From Bacteroidota bacterium (GTDB lineage: Bacteria; Bacteroidota; Bacteroidia; Chitinophagales; Saprospiraceae): DNA of 37,841 nucleotides. The stretch lies in contig JAHEAR010000007.1 in NCBI GenBank assembly GCA_024642665.1, forward strand, positions 1 through 37,841. Reading direction: 5' to 3'. Position 1 is the first letter of the stretch, and each line of letters begins with the position of its first letter. The translations under genes and the position numbers were made by a program. A model generated the notes under the pieces. It was not told the DNA's origin. It saw only the letters and a list, made by a program, of their open reading frames with translations, and ran no database searches. Shown here piece by piece: positions 8,762 through 17,192 of this stretch.

Positions 8762-8769
8762 CAAAAGTA
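8762..8769 (-). promoter_or_regulatory. Possible MFS gene promoter, -7 element
   Basis: The minus strand reads TACTTTTG, an exact TAnnTTTG match, with about 90 nt to the TTG start. No TTG at the -33 spacing was found. Confidence 0.4.
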
Positions 8770-8854
8770 ATGCATTAGGAGACTTTACTGAGATGAATTT
8801 ATGCGTAGGATTTGGGGCTTGATAGCGTAATGAGGGGAATCTGTTGATGCATAT

Positions 8855-8885
8855 TTGATAATCCATGGTTAACATTGTACTTTTG
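8855..8885 (+). promoter_or_regulatory. Promoter of the PpiD-like gene
   Basis: TTG at 8855-8857, a 20-nt spacer and TACTTTTG at 8878-8885 together match the Bacteroidota -33/-7 promoter exactly. The predicted leader is about 100 nt. Confidence 0.7.
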
Positions 8886-8987
8886 CATGACTTTTTTGGA
8901 AAGAACCTGCTAAATCGGGCTAAAATTCCTTTCAAAATGGTCTTATTAAATTGATTTACAAAAATATACATATATAGAATTTATATT

Positions 8988-11096
8988 ATGGCTTTAATTG
9001 GAAAAATTCGAAACAACAGCTGGATTATCATTGTAATGCTTGCTTTAGGTCTGGGAGGATTTATTGTGATGGATATGGTCAGTGCAGGATCAAAATCAGG
9101 TGGTAATCAATTTACCATCGGTGAAGTGAACGGGGAGAAGCTGGATTGGAACGAATTTCAGCGCACAGAACGCATACTTTACCCGAATTCAACAGGCGAT
9201 ACCTATGGTCAACGAAATTATATCTGGGATTATATGGTGGAAGACCAGCTGCTTAGAGAGGAAGGAGAAGAACTTGGTCTTCATGTAGGCGAAGATGAAT
9301 TGGAGGAGTTGGAATTCGGTACAAAGGTGAGTCCAATCATCCAGCGTAATTTCCGTGATCCTAATACGGGGCAAATGGATAGAGCATCCTTAGATCAAAT
9401 CAAAGCCAATCTGGGTACAGGAAATCTGCAACCACAGTTGGAAGAGTTTTGGAAGTTTCAGCATGAAGAGATTATCAAAGATCGTCTTCAAAGCAAATTG
9501 TCCAACCTGATTAAGAAGACAATCTACACGCCTACCTGGATGGCACAGCAACTGCAGGCAGAACAGGGATCTTCCATTGATTTTGAATATGTGCTTGTCC
9601 CATATGATATGATGGATGACGCAGAGGTTGAACTGACGGATGATGATTATAAAACATGGATGAAGGAAAATGCGAGGGCTATTGATTTGAAAGAAGAGAT
9701 AAGACATGTAGACTTTGTTGTTTTTAATGTCATCCCTACCTCAGAAGACTCCATGGTTATCCGTGATGAAATTACGGAAACCATCGCCGCTTTCAGAACT
9801 GCAGAAAATGATTCTCAGTTTGTTGATAACAACTACGGTACGCTTGATGCAGTGTATTTCAAGAAAGATGATCTGGCAGAATCCATTGCAGATACTGCCT
9901 TCCATATGTCGAAAGGAGAAGTATACGGACCATATATTGAAGGTGCTGCTTACCGTGGATTTAAAGTCATCGACCGAAAGACCATTCCGGATTCTGTTGA
10001 GTCCCGTCATATCCTGATTCGCGCGAGCAATCAGAATGAAGCTATTGCTGCTTTAACAAAGATTGATAGTATTAAAACAGTCATTGAAGCAGGCATCACA
10101 CCATTTGATTCCATGGCGATGAAAATCAGTCAGGATGGTAGTGGACCTACAGGTGGAGATCTTGGCTGGTCAGCGCCAGGTCGAATGGTGAAGCCTTTTA
10201 ACGATCTGTTATTTTATACTGCTGAGCCGGGAGAGTTAAACATCATTACAACACAATTTGGTGTGCATCTCGTGGAAGTCACAGGACGCAAATATATTGA
10301 CAATGAAGTGGGTGTGAGATTGGCTTATCTCGATGCACCGATTGTTCCTTCTGAAGAGACACAAGCTGAAATTTATGATGATGCATTGGAGTTTAGTGGT
10401 CAGAACAGAACCCTTGAAGCACTCAAAGCTGAGCTGGCGAATAAGCCTGAATTAAGTCTTGAATCTGCTCAGGGTTTGACTGCCAACGGGTACCAATTTT
10501 CTACGTTGGGTAGTGGTGGTACATCAAGAGATATCATTCGTTGGGCATTTGAGCCCGGAGTAAAACCTGGTATGGTTTCGCCGGATGTTTACGTATATGA
10601 TGAACCTACCTTGTTTTATAATGCACGATATGTTGTACCGGCCTTGAGAACAATTATTAAAGCTGGTGTTCAAACGTTGGAAGGAGTTAAGGAGACTTAT
10701 AAGAACCAGGTCGCTGCGAAGAAGAAAGGTCAAATACTTGCTGCCAAAATAACCAGTCAGGATTTAAATGCCGTGGCATCACAGTTTGGTGTGGAAGTAG
10801 ATACATTTAATAATGTAAACTTCAACATGTCCTATCTTCAGGGACTTGGTAATGAAAATAATGTTATCGGCAAGGTAACCTCACTTTCTGAAGGAGCTGT
10901 AGCTGGACCAATCGTTGGTGCAAGTGGGGTATATATGGTGAAAGTGATTCAAAGAACAGAAGCCAGTCTTTCAACCGATATTATGGCTTTCCGTGGGCAA
11001 CTAACAGCTACCTCCAGAAATAGTGTGGATAGTCGATTGATCGAAGCGATAAAGAGCACTGCCGAAATTGAGGACTTTAGATATAACTTCTACTAG
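8988..11096 (+). CDS. PpiD/SurA-like periplasmic peptidyl-prolyl isomerase
   Basis: This is a membrane-anchored periplasmic foldase for secreted and outer-membrane proteins. The 702-residue product has a short cytoplasmic start (MALIGKIRNNSW), one hydrophobic anchor at about 11-31, a SurA_N-like helical region up to about 230, and a parvulin (PpiC) domain at about 337-436. The parvulin domain is recognised by SRHILIRAS, GPTGGDLGWSAPGRMVKPF and TQFGVHLVEVTGRK. A second, degenerate rotamase-like region may lie in the C-terminal third (QFGVEVDTF, GPIVGASGVYMVKV). The architecture is that of PpiD (one N-terminal anchor), and the protein is slightly longer than E. coli PpiD (623 aa). It has its own promoter and a strong terminator, so it is probably monocistronic. 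Identity as a PpiD-type protein is strong; isomerase activity is inferred. Confidence 0.88.
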   Translation: MALIGKIRNNSWIIIVMLALGLGGFIVMDMVSAGSKSGGNQFTIGEVNGEKLDWNEFQRTERILYPNSTGDTYGQRNYIWDYMVEDQLLREEGEELGLHVGEDELEELEFGTKVSPIIQRNFRDPNTGQMDRASLDQIKANLGTGNLQPQLEEFWKFQHEEIIKDRLQSKLSNLIKKTIYTPTWMAQQLQAEQGSSIDFEYVLVPYDMMDDAEVELTDDDYKTWMKENARAIDLKEEIRHVDFVVFNVIPTSEDSMVIRDEITETIAAFRTAENDSQFVDNNYGTLDAVYFKKDDLAESIADTAFHMSKGEVYGPYIEGAAYRGFKVIDRKTIPDSVESRHILIRASNQNEAIAALTKIDSIKTVIEAGITPFDSMAMKISQDGSGPTGGDLGWSAPGRMVKPFNDLLFYTAEPGELNIITTQFGVHLVEVTGRKYIDNEVGVRLAYLDAPIVPSEETQAEIYDDALEFSGQNRTLEALKAELANKPELSLESAQGLTANGYQFSTLGSGGTSRDIIRWAFEPGVKPGMVSPDVYVYDEPTLFYNARYVVPALRTIIKAGVQTLEGVKETYKNQVAAKKKGQILAAKITSQDLNAVASQFGVEVDTFNNVNFNMSYLQGLGNENNVIGKVTSLSEGAVAGPIVGASGVYMVKVIQRTEASLSTDIMAFRGQLTATSRNSVDSRLIEAIKSTAEIEDFRYNFY

Positions 11097-11118
11097 AACC
11101 AGTAAGACATCATTTAAT

Positions 11119-11160
11119 AAATTGCCTGGGAAGTCTGATGATTCCCGGGCAATTTCATTT
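11119..11160 (+). terminator. Intrinsic terminator after the PpiD-like gene
   Basis: AAATTGCCTGGGAA (11119-11132) pairs with TTCCCGGGCAATTT (11142-11155) in a 14-bp stem with one T-G pair and a 9-nt loop. CATTTT follows. Confidence 0.8.
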
Positions 11161-11184
11161 TAAGTGTATCGTTCTGTATGTAGC

Positions 11185-11781
11185 ATGATCAATTCAAATA
11201 CACTACTTCTGTTGATCCCATTGACGATGCTGGCTTGTAACGGAGTCGTCACCGAGCAGGATATAAACCCTGATCTGGGCTATATCACCACCTACCAAAT
11301 CGATAAAAAGACCGGAAAGCATAATGGATTATACACCGTCACGGATTCTACCGGATTGGTCATGGAGAGAGGTATCTTAAACCAGGGGGTGGCAAATGGA
11401 TTCCGGGAGCTTCTTTATCCGGATGGGACTATAAAAGTCAGAGAACGATATAATCAGGGGCAGCTTGATGATCTCTACGAATTTTTCTATCCGAATGGAA
11501 AAATTGAGCTCATGGGGTATTATGTTCAAGGGGCCATGTATGGCCAATGGCGAAAGTATACCGAAAACGGGGAGCTGATGGAGCAAGTAACCATGGCAAA
11601 CAATGAAGAAATGGGTCCATTCACGGAATATCACCCAAATGGGAAAATACAAGCAGAAGGCACTTATCTTCATGGCCCGTATGAAGAAGGCACATTAAAA
11701 CTTTATGATGAATCGGGACAGCTACAAAAAGAAATGTTCTGCAAGGCTGGAAGGTGTACTACCGTTTGGGAAAAAGAGTAG
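11185..11781 (+). CDS. MORN-repeat (YwqK-like) lipoprotein
   Basis: The ATG at 11185 gives MINSNTLLLLIPLTMLACNG, a lipoprotein signal with cysteine at the lipobox, so this start is preferred over an in-frame GTG at 11164. The mature part of about 180 residues is a series of MORN_2-type repeats of about 23 residues with the pattern G-x-x-x-x-Y/F-x-P/E-N/D-G-x-I/L, for example LYPDGTIKVR, FYPNGKIELMG, KYTENGELMEQ, EYHPNGKIQAEG and LYDESGQLQKE. Such proteins are often auto-annotated as toxin-antitoxin YwqK-family antitoxins, but nothing here supports a toxin pair. A surface or periplasmic adaptor is more plausible. The 3' end overlaps porQ by 77 nt. Confidence 0.75.
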   Translation: MINSNTLLLLIPLTMLACNGVVTEQDINPDLGYITTYQIDKKTGKHNGLYTVTDSTGLVMERGILNQGVANGFRELLYPDGTIKVRERYNQGQLDDLYEFFYPNGKIELMGYYVQGAMYGQWRKYTENGELMEQVTMANNEEMGPFTEYHPNGKIQAEGTYLHGPYEEGTLKLYDESGQLQKEMFCKAGRCTTVWEKE

Positions 11782-12841
11782 CTGTGTACTGCTGATTTTT
11801 CTTTTTTTAGGTCCACTGGCTTTTGGTCAGCGGGGAGGAGAACGCCTGTTTGAGTTTGTCAACTTACCTACCTCCGCTAGGTCAACAGCCTTAGGTGGAA
11901 GTCAGATAGCAGCGATCACTAATGATTATGGTCTTGTCGGTGGAAATCCGGCCATGTTAAATGCTTCCATGGATCAGACCCTGATATTTCAACACAATTT
12001 TCATTTTGCAGGTATTGATAATGGCTTTGCCGGGTTTGCGAAACATATCGAAGGCATTAAATCTACCATCCATGGAGGCGTGCAATACTTGTCCTATGGT
12101 CCGTTTACAGCAGCAGATGAACAAGGAAATATTCTTGGTGAATTTAAGGCGAAAGACATATCACTTCATGCCGGAATATCCCGTGAGTTGAATGAGCGTA
12201 TGTCGGGAGGTATTCAGTTACAGTTTGTGCAATCCTCTTTGGAGACGTATACAGCCACAGGCTTACTAATGGATGTTGGTATAACGTATCGCAGTGAAAA
12301 TGAGCTCACCAATTATGCCTTTGTGATTCGTGGGATGGGGGTCCAGTTTTCAAAATATTACGAAGAGGCTAAAGCCGGTAAAATGCCTGTTGATGTGCAG
12401 TTTGGAATTTCAAAACGCATTGAGCATGTACCTTTCAGATTGACTGTTTTGTTTCATGACCTGAATCGTTGGGACCTCGATTATGATAGTCCATTTAAGG
12501 ATGATAGTAGTCAGGGGCTGGATGGCACTGAGTCAAAGAAGCAAAGCAGTTTTGGGAATAGTGTGGATAACTTCTTCCGGCATGTTACGTTTGGCGGAGA
12601 GTTTTTGATTGGGAAAAAAGAAAATTTCATGTTGCGCCTTGGGTATGATTACCGGCAGCACAAGGAATTATCTGTGGTTAATCTTCGAAGTCTTGCCGGT
12701 TTCTCTGCCGGGGTGGGGATTAATGTAAAAAGTTTTATTCTCGACTATGGCTTTGCCGTGTACCATCAGGCGGGAAGCAGCAAGCATCTTGGTATACGTG
12801 TAAACCTAAATGACCTTAAGCGAAAAACAATCGTCGATTAA
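11705..12841 (+). CDS. porQ: Type IX secretion system protein PorQ
   Basis: PorQ is an outer-membrane beta-barrel of the FadL/PorV type that works with PorZ in displaying A-LPS-anchored type IX cargo. The 378-residue product has a signal peptide (hydrophobic VLLIFLFLGPLAFG ending before QRGGERLF), then the family start GGERLFEFVNLPTSARSTALGG and GGNPAML, then alternating beta-strands to the end (SFILDYGFAVY near the C-terminus). The only upstream start codons are ATG at 11705 and 11708, inside the preceding gene. This leaves an unusually long basic n-region (about 25 residues) and a 77-nt overlap, so translation is probably coupled. The cyclase gene converges 13 nt downstream. PorV is the main alternative, but the N-terminal pattern fits PorQ better. 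Confidence 0.82.
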   Translation: MMNRDSYKKKCSARLEGVLPFGKKSSCVLLIFLFLGPLAFGQRGGERLFEFVNLPTSARSTALGGSQIAAITNDYGLVGGNPAMLNASMDQTLIFQHNFHFAGIDNGFAGFAKHIEGIKSTIHGGVQYLSYGPFTAADEQGNILGEFKAKDISLHAGISRELNERMSGGIQLQFVQSSLETYTATGLLMDVGITYRSENELTNYAFVIRGMGVQFSKYYEEAKAGKMPVDVQFGISKRIEHVPFRLTVLFHDLNRWDLDYDSPFKDDSSQGLDGTESKKQSSFGNSVDNFFRHVTFGGEFLIGKKENFMLRLGYDYRQHKELSVVNLRSLAGFSAGVGINVKSFILDYGFAVYHQAGSSKHLGIRVNLNDLKRKTIVD

Positions 12842-12854
12842 GGACCGTATGATT

Positions 12855-14294
12855 TTATGTTTTCGTTGGTTTTAAGGAATTGATGGTATACAACGGAAGA
12901 TCTGCTGCTTTTCCTTTCATCGAAAGTTCGCCCTTATATTCAGTTTCGAGATAAGAATCTTTCCAATTCAGAATATTTTTAAGGTCTTCAGAAATCAACA
13001 GGTTGACTTCGTAATGATTGCATTTGGACTGGATTCTGGCAGCCGTTCCGACGACTTCTCCTGAAAATGCAATATCTCTTTTGACAACACCGATTTCACC
13101 CACCATCACGTGGCCATAGTGCATGCCCGCTTTAAAATCAGGAACGACGCCATATCGTGCAGTATAATACGATGAACGATGATTGAATATCCTTCTGACC
13201 TCCATGAGACATCGGATACAATTTAGCTTCTCCCGTCCTTGATGCATCCTCCAGCTAACGGTAATTTCATCTCCGACATATTGATAGATTCTGCCTTTGT
13301 ATTTTAATATAATCGGCGTAGCATCCTGTATAACGTCTTTTATAAAATAAAAATATTGCTGTTCACCAAGCACCTGTGCGATATAGGTAGAACTTCTCAA
13401 ATCAAGGAACATAAAAATTCGTTCTTCCCGAACCGGTCTGAAATAACGGCCCAATAAAAAACTGCGCAGGTTGCCCGGGCCATATTTATCATTGATCATA
13501 AAAGCCATGATGGTACTCATCATGATAAATTGCCAAAAAAGATAGTCTTTCAAAAAGTGCAGACTCTGAACATGTGTCAGAAAAAATTGCGCTAAATCAG
13601 ACTGAAAGAGATCACCACCGGAGAAAATCACCCGGATAAAAAATGAAACGACGGTGATAAAGAAAATGACCAGCGTGAAGGCCATGAGAGTCAGCAAAAG
13701 TGCTACGCCATAGGGCATGGTGCGCAACCATCTTTGTAAATAGCCTACCATGATAGCTCCGCCCAGGAGTCCTGCAAAAGCTGTTGCTATCGCATTGATC
13801 AATAAATTAGAAATAAACAACTCCGCATTGGGAGTTATGTCAACGGTCAATATCACCAGATAATCATAAAGTGACTGACTCAACGAAAAGAAGGTCCAAA
13901 TACCGGAGATCCACAGAATTTTCTGTAGCTCGCTTCGGGAAGTGAACAACTCAAAAAAATGAGCAGGTTCAAATGGCGGCTTGGGATATTCGTTCACTAG
14001 CAGATGATGTGGTTCAATTCGTACCACAAAAGTAGAACAAGGATTGATACTAATGGCGTTTAATTCTCTTTTACAACTAAATTGACGATATGAATTTTTA
14101 GTTAAATCATTTCTTATTTGTATTGGCTTAAGACATTCTTCCAGTTGTTTCCTTAAAAGCGTATGATGCGTTTCAGGAATCAAAGTGGAACCGAACCCCA
14201 CGGCGATTTCTATGAAGTCATCACGTTTCCGGTCAAAACTTCTCTTATTTTGTTTAAACGGGCTTAGAAAAATTTTGTTAGTAGAGGGTAGCAT
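12855..14294 (-). CDS. Membrane-bound class III adenylate/guanylate cyclase-like protein
   Basis: The 479-residue protein has a soluble N-terminus (1-120) with no recognised domain, four membrane segments (about 125-150, 160-187, 196-222, 248-267) and a C-terminal class III nucleotide cyclase domain (about 290-470). Both metal-binding aspartates are present: D298 in FMFLDLRSST and D342 in YQYVGDEI. The region FKAGMHYGHVMVGEIG is well kept. At the transition-state motif, usually N-x-x-x-R, it reads G416-T-A-A-R420, so the asparagine is replaced. Q338 occupies the position of the purine-selecting lysine, as I recall for relatives with the YQYVGDE motif. It may be a cyclase with reduced or altered activity, or a receptor-like homologue. 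It diverges from rpoN with 126 nt between them. Confidence 0.75.
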   Translation of the reverse strand: MLPSTNKIFLSPFKQNKRSFDRKRDDFIEIAVGFGSTLIPETHHTLLRKQLEECLKPIQIRNDLTKNSYRQFSCKRELNAISINPCSTFVVRIEPHHLLVNEYPKPPFEPAHFFELFTSRSELQKILWISGIWTFFSLSQSLYDYLVILTVDITPNAELFISNLLINAIATAFAGLLGGAIMVGYLQRWLRTMPYGVALLLTLMAFTLVIFFITVVSFFIRVIFSGGDLFQSDLAQFFLTHVQSLHFLKDYLFWQFIMMSTIMAFMINDKYGPGNLRSFLLGRYFRPVREERIFMFLDLRSSTYIAQVLGEQQYFYFIKDVIQDATPIILKYKGRIYQYVGDEITVSWRMHQGREKLNCIRCLMEVRRIFNHRSSYYTARYGVVPDFKAGMHYGHVMVGEIGVVKRDIAFSGEVVGTAARIQSKCNHYEVNLLISEDLKNILNWKDSYLETEYKGELSMKGKAADLPLYTINSLKPTKT

Positions 14295-14390
14295 GCCCCG
14301 TGAATATTGACTTCTGGCAGATTTTGAGATTAATTTTGAATAAATTGGGCATAAAACAAATTAAAATTATTTATAATATGATTTTCTTGG

Positions 14391-14398
14391 TATATTTG
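14391..14398 (+). promoter_or_regulatory. rpoN promoter, -7 element
   Basis: TATATTTG is an exact TAnnTTTG match ending 22 nt before the rpoN ATG. The region upstream is very AT-rich; no TTG is present at the expected -33 spacing. Confidence 0.55.
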
Positions 14399-14420
14399 CT
14401 TTAGTTCTATAGGTCTCACT

Positions 14421-15920
14421 ATGATCCGACAACAATTTTCACAGAAGCTTCTCCAAAAGCTTTCCCCCCAGCAGATTCAGTTGATGAAGTTACTGCAGAT
14501 TCCAACGTCATCGCTGGAGCAGCGCATCAAAGAGGAACTGGAAGCAAATCCTGCGCTGGAGGAACCGGATAATTTCAGTGAAACAGCAGGTGAAAATGGT
14601 CAGGAAGAGAAAGATAAGGAGTCCGAAAAAGAATCGGATGATGACTATGATATCGATGATTACATAAGTGATTATATCGAGGATGATCCGGTCAGTTATC
14701 ATACCACCGAGTCTGCAAGTGAACAAAGAGAAAAAAGTTTGCCGGCCGTCGTAGCGAATACCTTCCATGATTATTTAGAGCAGCAATTAGGCATGCTCAA
14801 TATTGACTCCGAGGTTCAGAAAATCATTGCGGAGCAAATTGTCGGCAGTATTGATGAGACAGGTTATTTGCGAAGAGAGATTTCTTCTCTGATTGACGAT
14901 ATACTTTTTGCTCATAATATCGAAGTGACACCGGCACAAATTACGGATGTGCTGAGTATGATTCAACGATTTGATCCACCTGGCGTAGGGGCAAGGGACT
15001 TGCGCGAGACGTTGATCATCCAATTGCAACAACGGCTGAGCACCGCAGAAAAGGCAGGTGAAAAAGAAGTAATTCCGGCACTCAAATTAGGCTTACTGAT
15101 CCTGAAAAAGCAATTTGAAGCATTTTCAAAAAAGCATTACAGCCGACTTCAGCGAAATCTTGAAATCAATGAAGAAGAATTAAAAGCTGCACTGGATGAA
15201 ATTCTAAAGCTTAATCCAAAACCCGCCAGCGGATATACCAGTCAGTTTGATACACAGACGCAGACCATTATTCCTGATTTCCTTACCTCTAACAGAGATG
15301 GGATCCTCGATCTGACCATGGATGTGCGCAATGCCCCTGATCTGAGGATCAATGATCAGTATATTGATATGCTCAAAGCCTATCAGATTAAGAAAGACAA
15401 CAACAACGTAAAGAAGGAAAATAAAGAGGCTATCCTTTTTATCAAACAAAAAATAGATTCTGCCAAGTGGTTTATTGATGCCATCAAACAGCGTCAGAAC
15501 ACATTGAAGCAAACCATGTATGCAATCATGCAATTTCAAAAAGAGTATTTCCTGACGGGAGACTCTACGAAATTGAAACCCATGATCCTGAAAGATATTG
15601 CAGAGATCACCGGACTGGATATCTCTACAGTCTCCAGAGTGGCCAGCAGTAAGTTTGTACAAACGGAGTTTGGCACCAAGCGTCTGAAAGATTTCTTTTC
15701 CGAATCCATCGTCAATACAGAAGGGGATGAAGTCTCCACACAAGAAGTCAAATCTATCCTTGGCGAGATCATCGCCGGAGAAAGCAAGCGCAAACCATTG
15801 TCCGATGAAAAACTGCGCTTAATGCTTGAAGCCAAAGGATACAGCATCGCTCGACGCACCGTGGCCAAGTATCGCGAGCAACTTAATATTCCTGTGGCAA
15901 GGTTGCGGAAGGAACTGTAA
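14421..15920 (+). CDS. rpoN: RNA polymerase sigma-54 factor
   Basis: Sigma-54 directs RNA polymerase to -24/-12 promoters, which need AAA+ activators. The 499-residue product has the glutamine/leucine-rich region I (QKLLQKLSPQQIQLMKLLQI) and the helix ending ELEANPALEEP. An acidic region II follows, rich in D/E with DYDIDDYISDYIEDD. The core-binding domain includes GSIDETGYL and RFDPPGVGARDLRETL. The DNA-binding domain has LKDIAEITGLDISTVSRVAS, and the RpoN box ARRTVAKYRE (477-486) lies near the C-terminus. All regions are complete and the length is usual. No sigma-54 activator is encoded in the window, so its regulon cannot be inferred here. The aminotransferase converges 35 nt downstream. 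Confidence 0.97.
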   Translation: MIRQQFSQKLLQKLSPQQIQLMKLLQIPTSSLEQRIKEELEANPALEEPDNFSETAGENGQEEKDKESEKESDDDYDIDDYISDYIEDDPVSYHTTESASEQREKSLPAVVANTFHDYLEQQLGMLNIDSEVQKIIAEQIVGSIDETGYLRREISSLIDDILFAHNIEVTPAQITDVLSMIQRFDPPGVGARDLRETLIIQLQQRLSTAEKAGEKEVIPALKLGLLILKKQFEAFSKKHYSRLQRNLEINEEELKAALDEILKLNPKPASGYTSQFDTQTQTIIPDFLTSNRDGILDLTMDVRNAPDLRINDQYIDMLKAYQIKKDNNNVKKENKEAILFIKQKIDSAKWFIDAIKQRQNTLKQTMYAIMQFQKEYFLTGDSTKLKPMILKDIAEITGLDISTVSRVASSKFVQTEFGTKRLKDFFSESIVNTEGDEVSTQEVKSILGEIIAGESKRKPLSDEKLRLMLEAKGYSIARRTVAKYREQLNIPVARLRKEL

Positions 15921-15955
15921 TCATTTTTCAAATAATCGTTTTTGGAAAATGGAGC

Positions 15956-17152
15956 TTATTGCACATTCAAAGCTCGACTCATCTTCTCACAAACAACCTC
16001 CACCTCTTCATCTGTAATAATAATCGGCGGTGCAAAACGCACGGATCGGTCATTAAATAAAAACCAATCCACAAGCAAGCCTTGTGCCTTACAATCATTC
16101 ACGGAGGTAAGTAATTGGTTCGGATTTTTTAAGTCTATGGCCAGCATCAAACCTCTGCCTCGCACTTCGCATATCGCAGGATGCCCTGTTAGTTTTGCCC
16201 TGATTTTTTCTCCCTGACGAGCTGCATTTTCAACAAGGTTTTCTTCTTCAATGATATCGAAAGCAGCCAGGCTGGCAGCGCAACTTAATGGATGACCACC
16301 AAAAGTAGTGAGATGGCCCAGGATAGGATCATGCGAAAGCACTTGCATGATTTCTTTACTTGAAATAAATGCACCTAATGGTAATCCTCCTCCAAAAGCT
16401 TTTGCCAACAAAAGAATATCCGGAACAACATCTTCATGTTCAAACGCCCACATCTTTCCGGTGCGACCCATGCCGGTTTGTATCTCATCGATAATCAACA
16501 AGGTTCCTGTTTTATTACATCGATCTCTAAGCGCCTGAAAATATCCAACAATGGGTAGAATCACCCCAGCTTCTCCCTGAATTGGTTCAATGATTACCGC
16601 AGCCGTTTTTTCTGTAATACATTCTAAATCATCAAACACACTAAAATCAATGTGTTTAACTCCTGGTACGAGTGGTCTCATCGCCGCCAAATGATCCAGG
16701 TCACTGCGCAAACTTTCAGCACCCGCCGTACTACCATGATAAGCATTACGGCATGCAAAGATTTCATAACGCGATGTATATTTTCTGGCTAGTTTCAGGG
16801 CACCCTCAACAGCTTCTGTTCCTGAATTGGTGAAATAGGTACAATTTAGATGGTTTGGCAGTAGCCTTGCAATTTTTTCAGCCAGTACAACCTGTGGTCT
16901 TTGAATGTGTTCTCCATAAACAGAAGTATGCAGATGCAGATCCAATTGTTTTTTAATGGCTTCCGTAATCTTTGGATGACCGTGGCCTAAAGCAGATACC
17001 GCAATGCCTGAGATGCAATCAATAAAGGCGTTACCCTCCGGATCAAAAAGATATATACCTTTTCCATGACCTACTTCAAAACCATCCGGTTCAGGCGCAG
17101 TTTGCGCTACATACCTGAAAAAAGATGTTCGCAAAGGAGTGGGCATAGTCAA
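15956..17152 (-). CDS. Class III PLP-dependent aminotransferase (acetylornithine/ornithine type)
   Basis: This is an omega-aminotransferase of fold type I that uses PLP. The 398-residue product has the cofactor lysine K251 in LLAKAFGGGLPLGA, the PLP aspartate D222 in LIIDEIQTGMGRTGK, the phosphate-binding TNSGTEAVEGALKLARKYT (108-126), and the N-terminal IDCISGIAVSALGHGHP. Length and motifs fit the ArgD/RocD/GabT group. The lack of neighbouring arginine or GABA genes leaves the substrate open, and a lysine or beta-amino substrate is possible too. It lies 40 nt behind the alkaline phosphatase gene and is probably the last gene of the dprA run. Confidence 0.82.
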   Translation of the reverse strand: MTMPTPLRTSFFRYVAQTAPEPDGFEVGHGKGIYLFDPEGNAFIDCISGIAVSALGHGHPKITEAIKKQLDLHLHTSVYGEHIQRPQVVLAEKIARLLPNHLNCTYFTNSGTEAVEGALKLARKYTSRYEIFACRNAYHGSTAGAESLRSDLDHLAAMRPLVPGVKHIDFSVFDDLECITEKTAAVIIEPIQGEAGVILPIVGYFQALRDRCNKTGTLLIIDEIQTGMGRTGKMWAFEHEDVVPDILLLAKAFGGGLPLGAFISSKEIMQVLSHDPILGHLTTFGGHPLSCAASLAAFDIIEEENLVENAARQGEKIRAKLTGHPAICEVRGRGLMLAIDLKNPNQLLTSVNDCKAQGLLVDWFLFNDRSVRFAPPIIITDEEVEVVCEKMSRALNVQ

Positions 17153-17192
17153 TGGCTATTGGAAAAAATATTTTTGGATGTTGTTCGCGAAA

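Noticed and set aside
11185-11781. Antitoxin of a toxin-antitoxin pair
   Set aside because: The YwqK-family label is common for MORN_2 proteins, but this one is a lipoprotein followed by porQ, with no toxin gene beside it.
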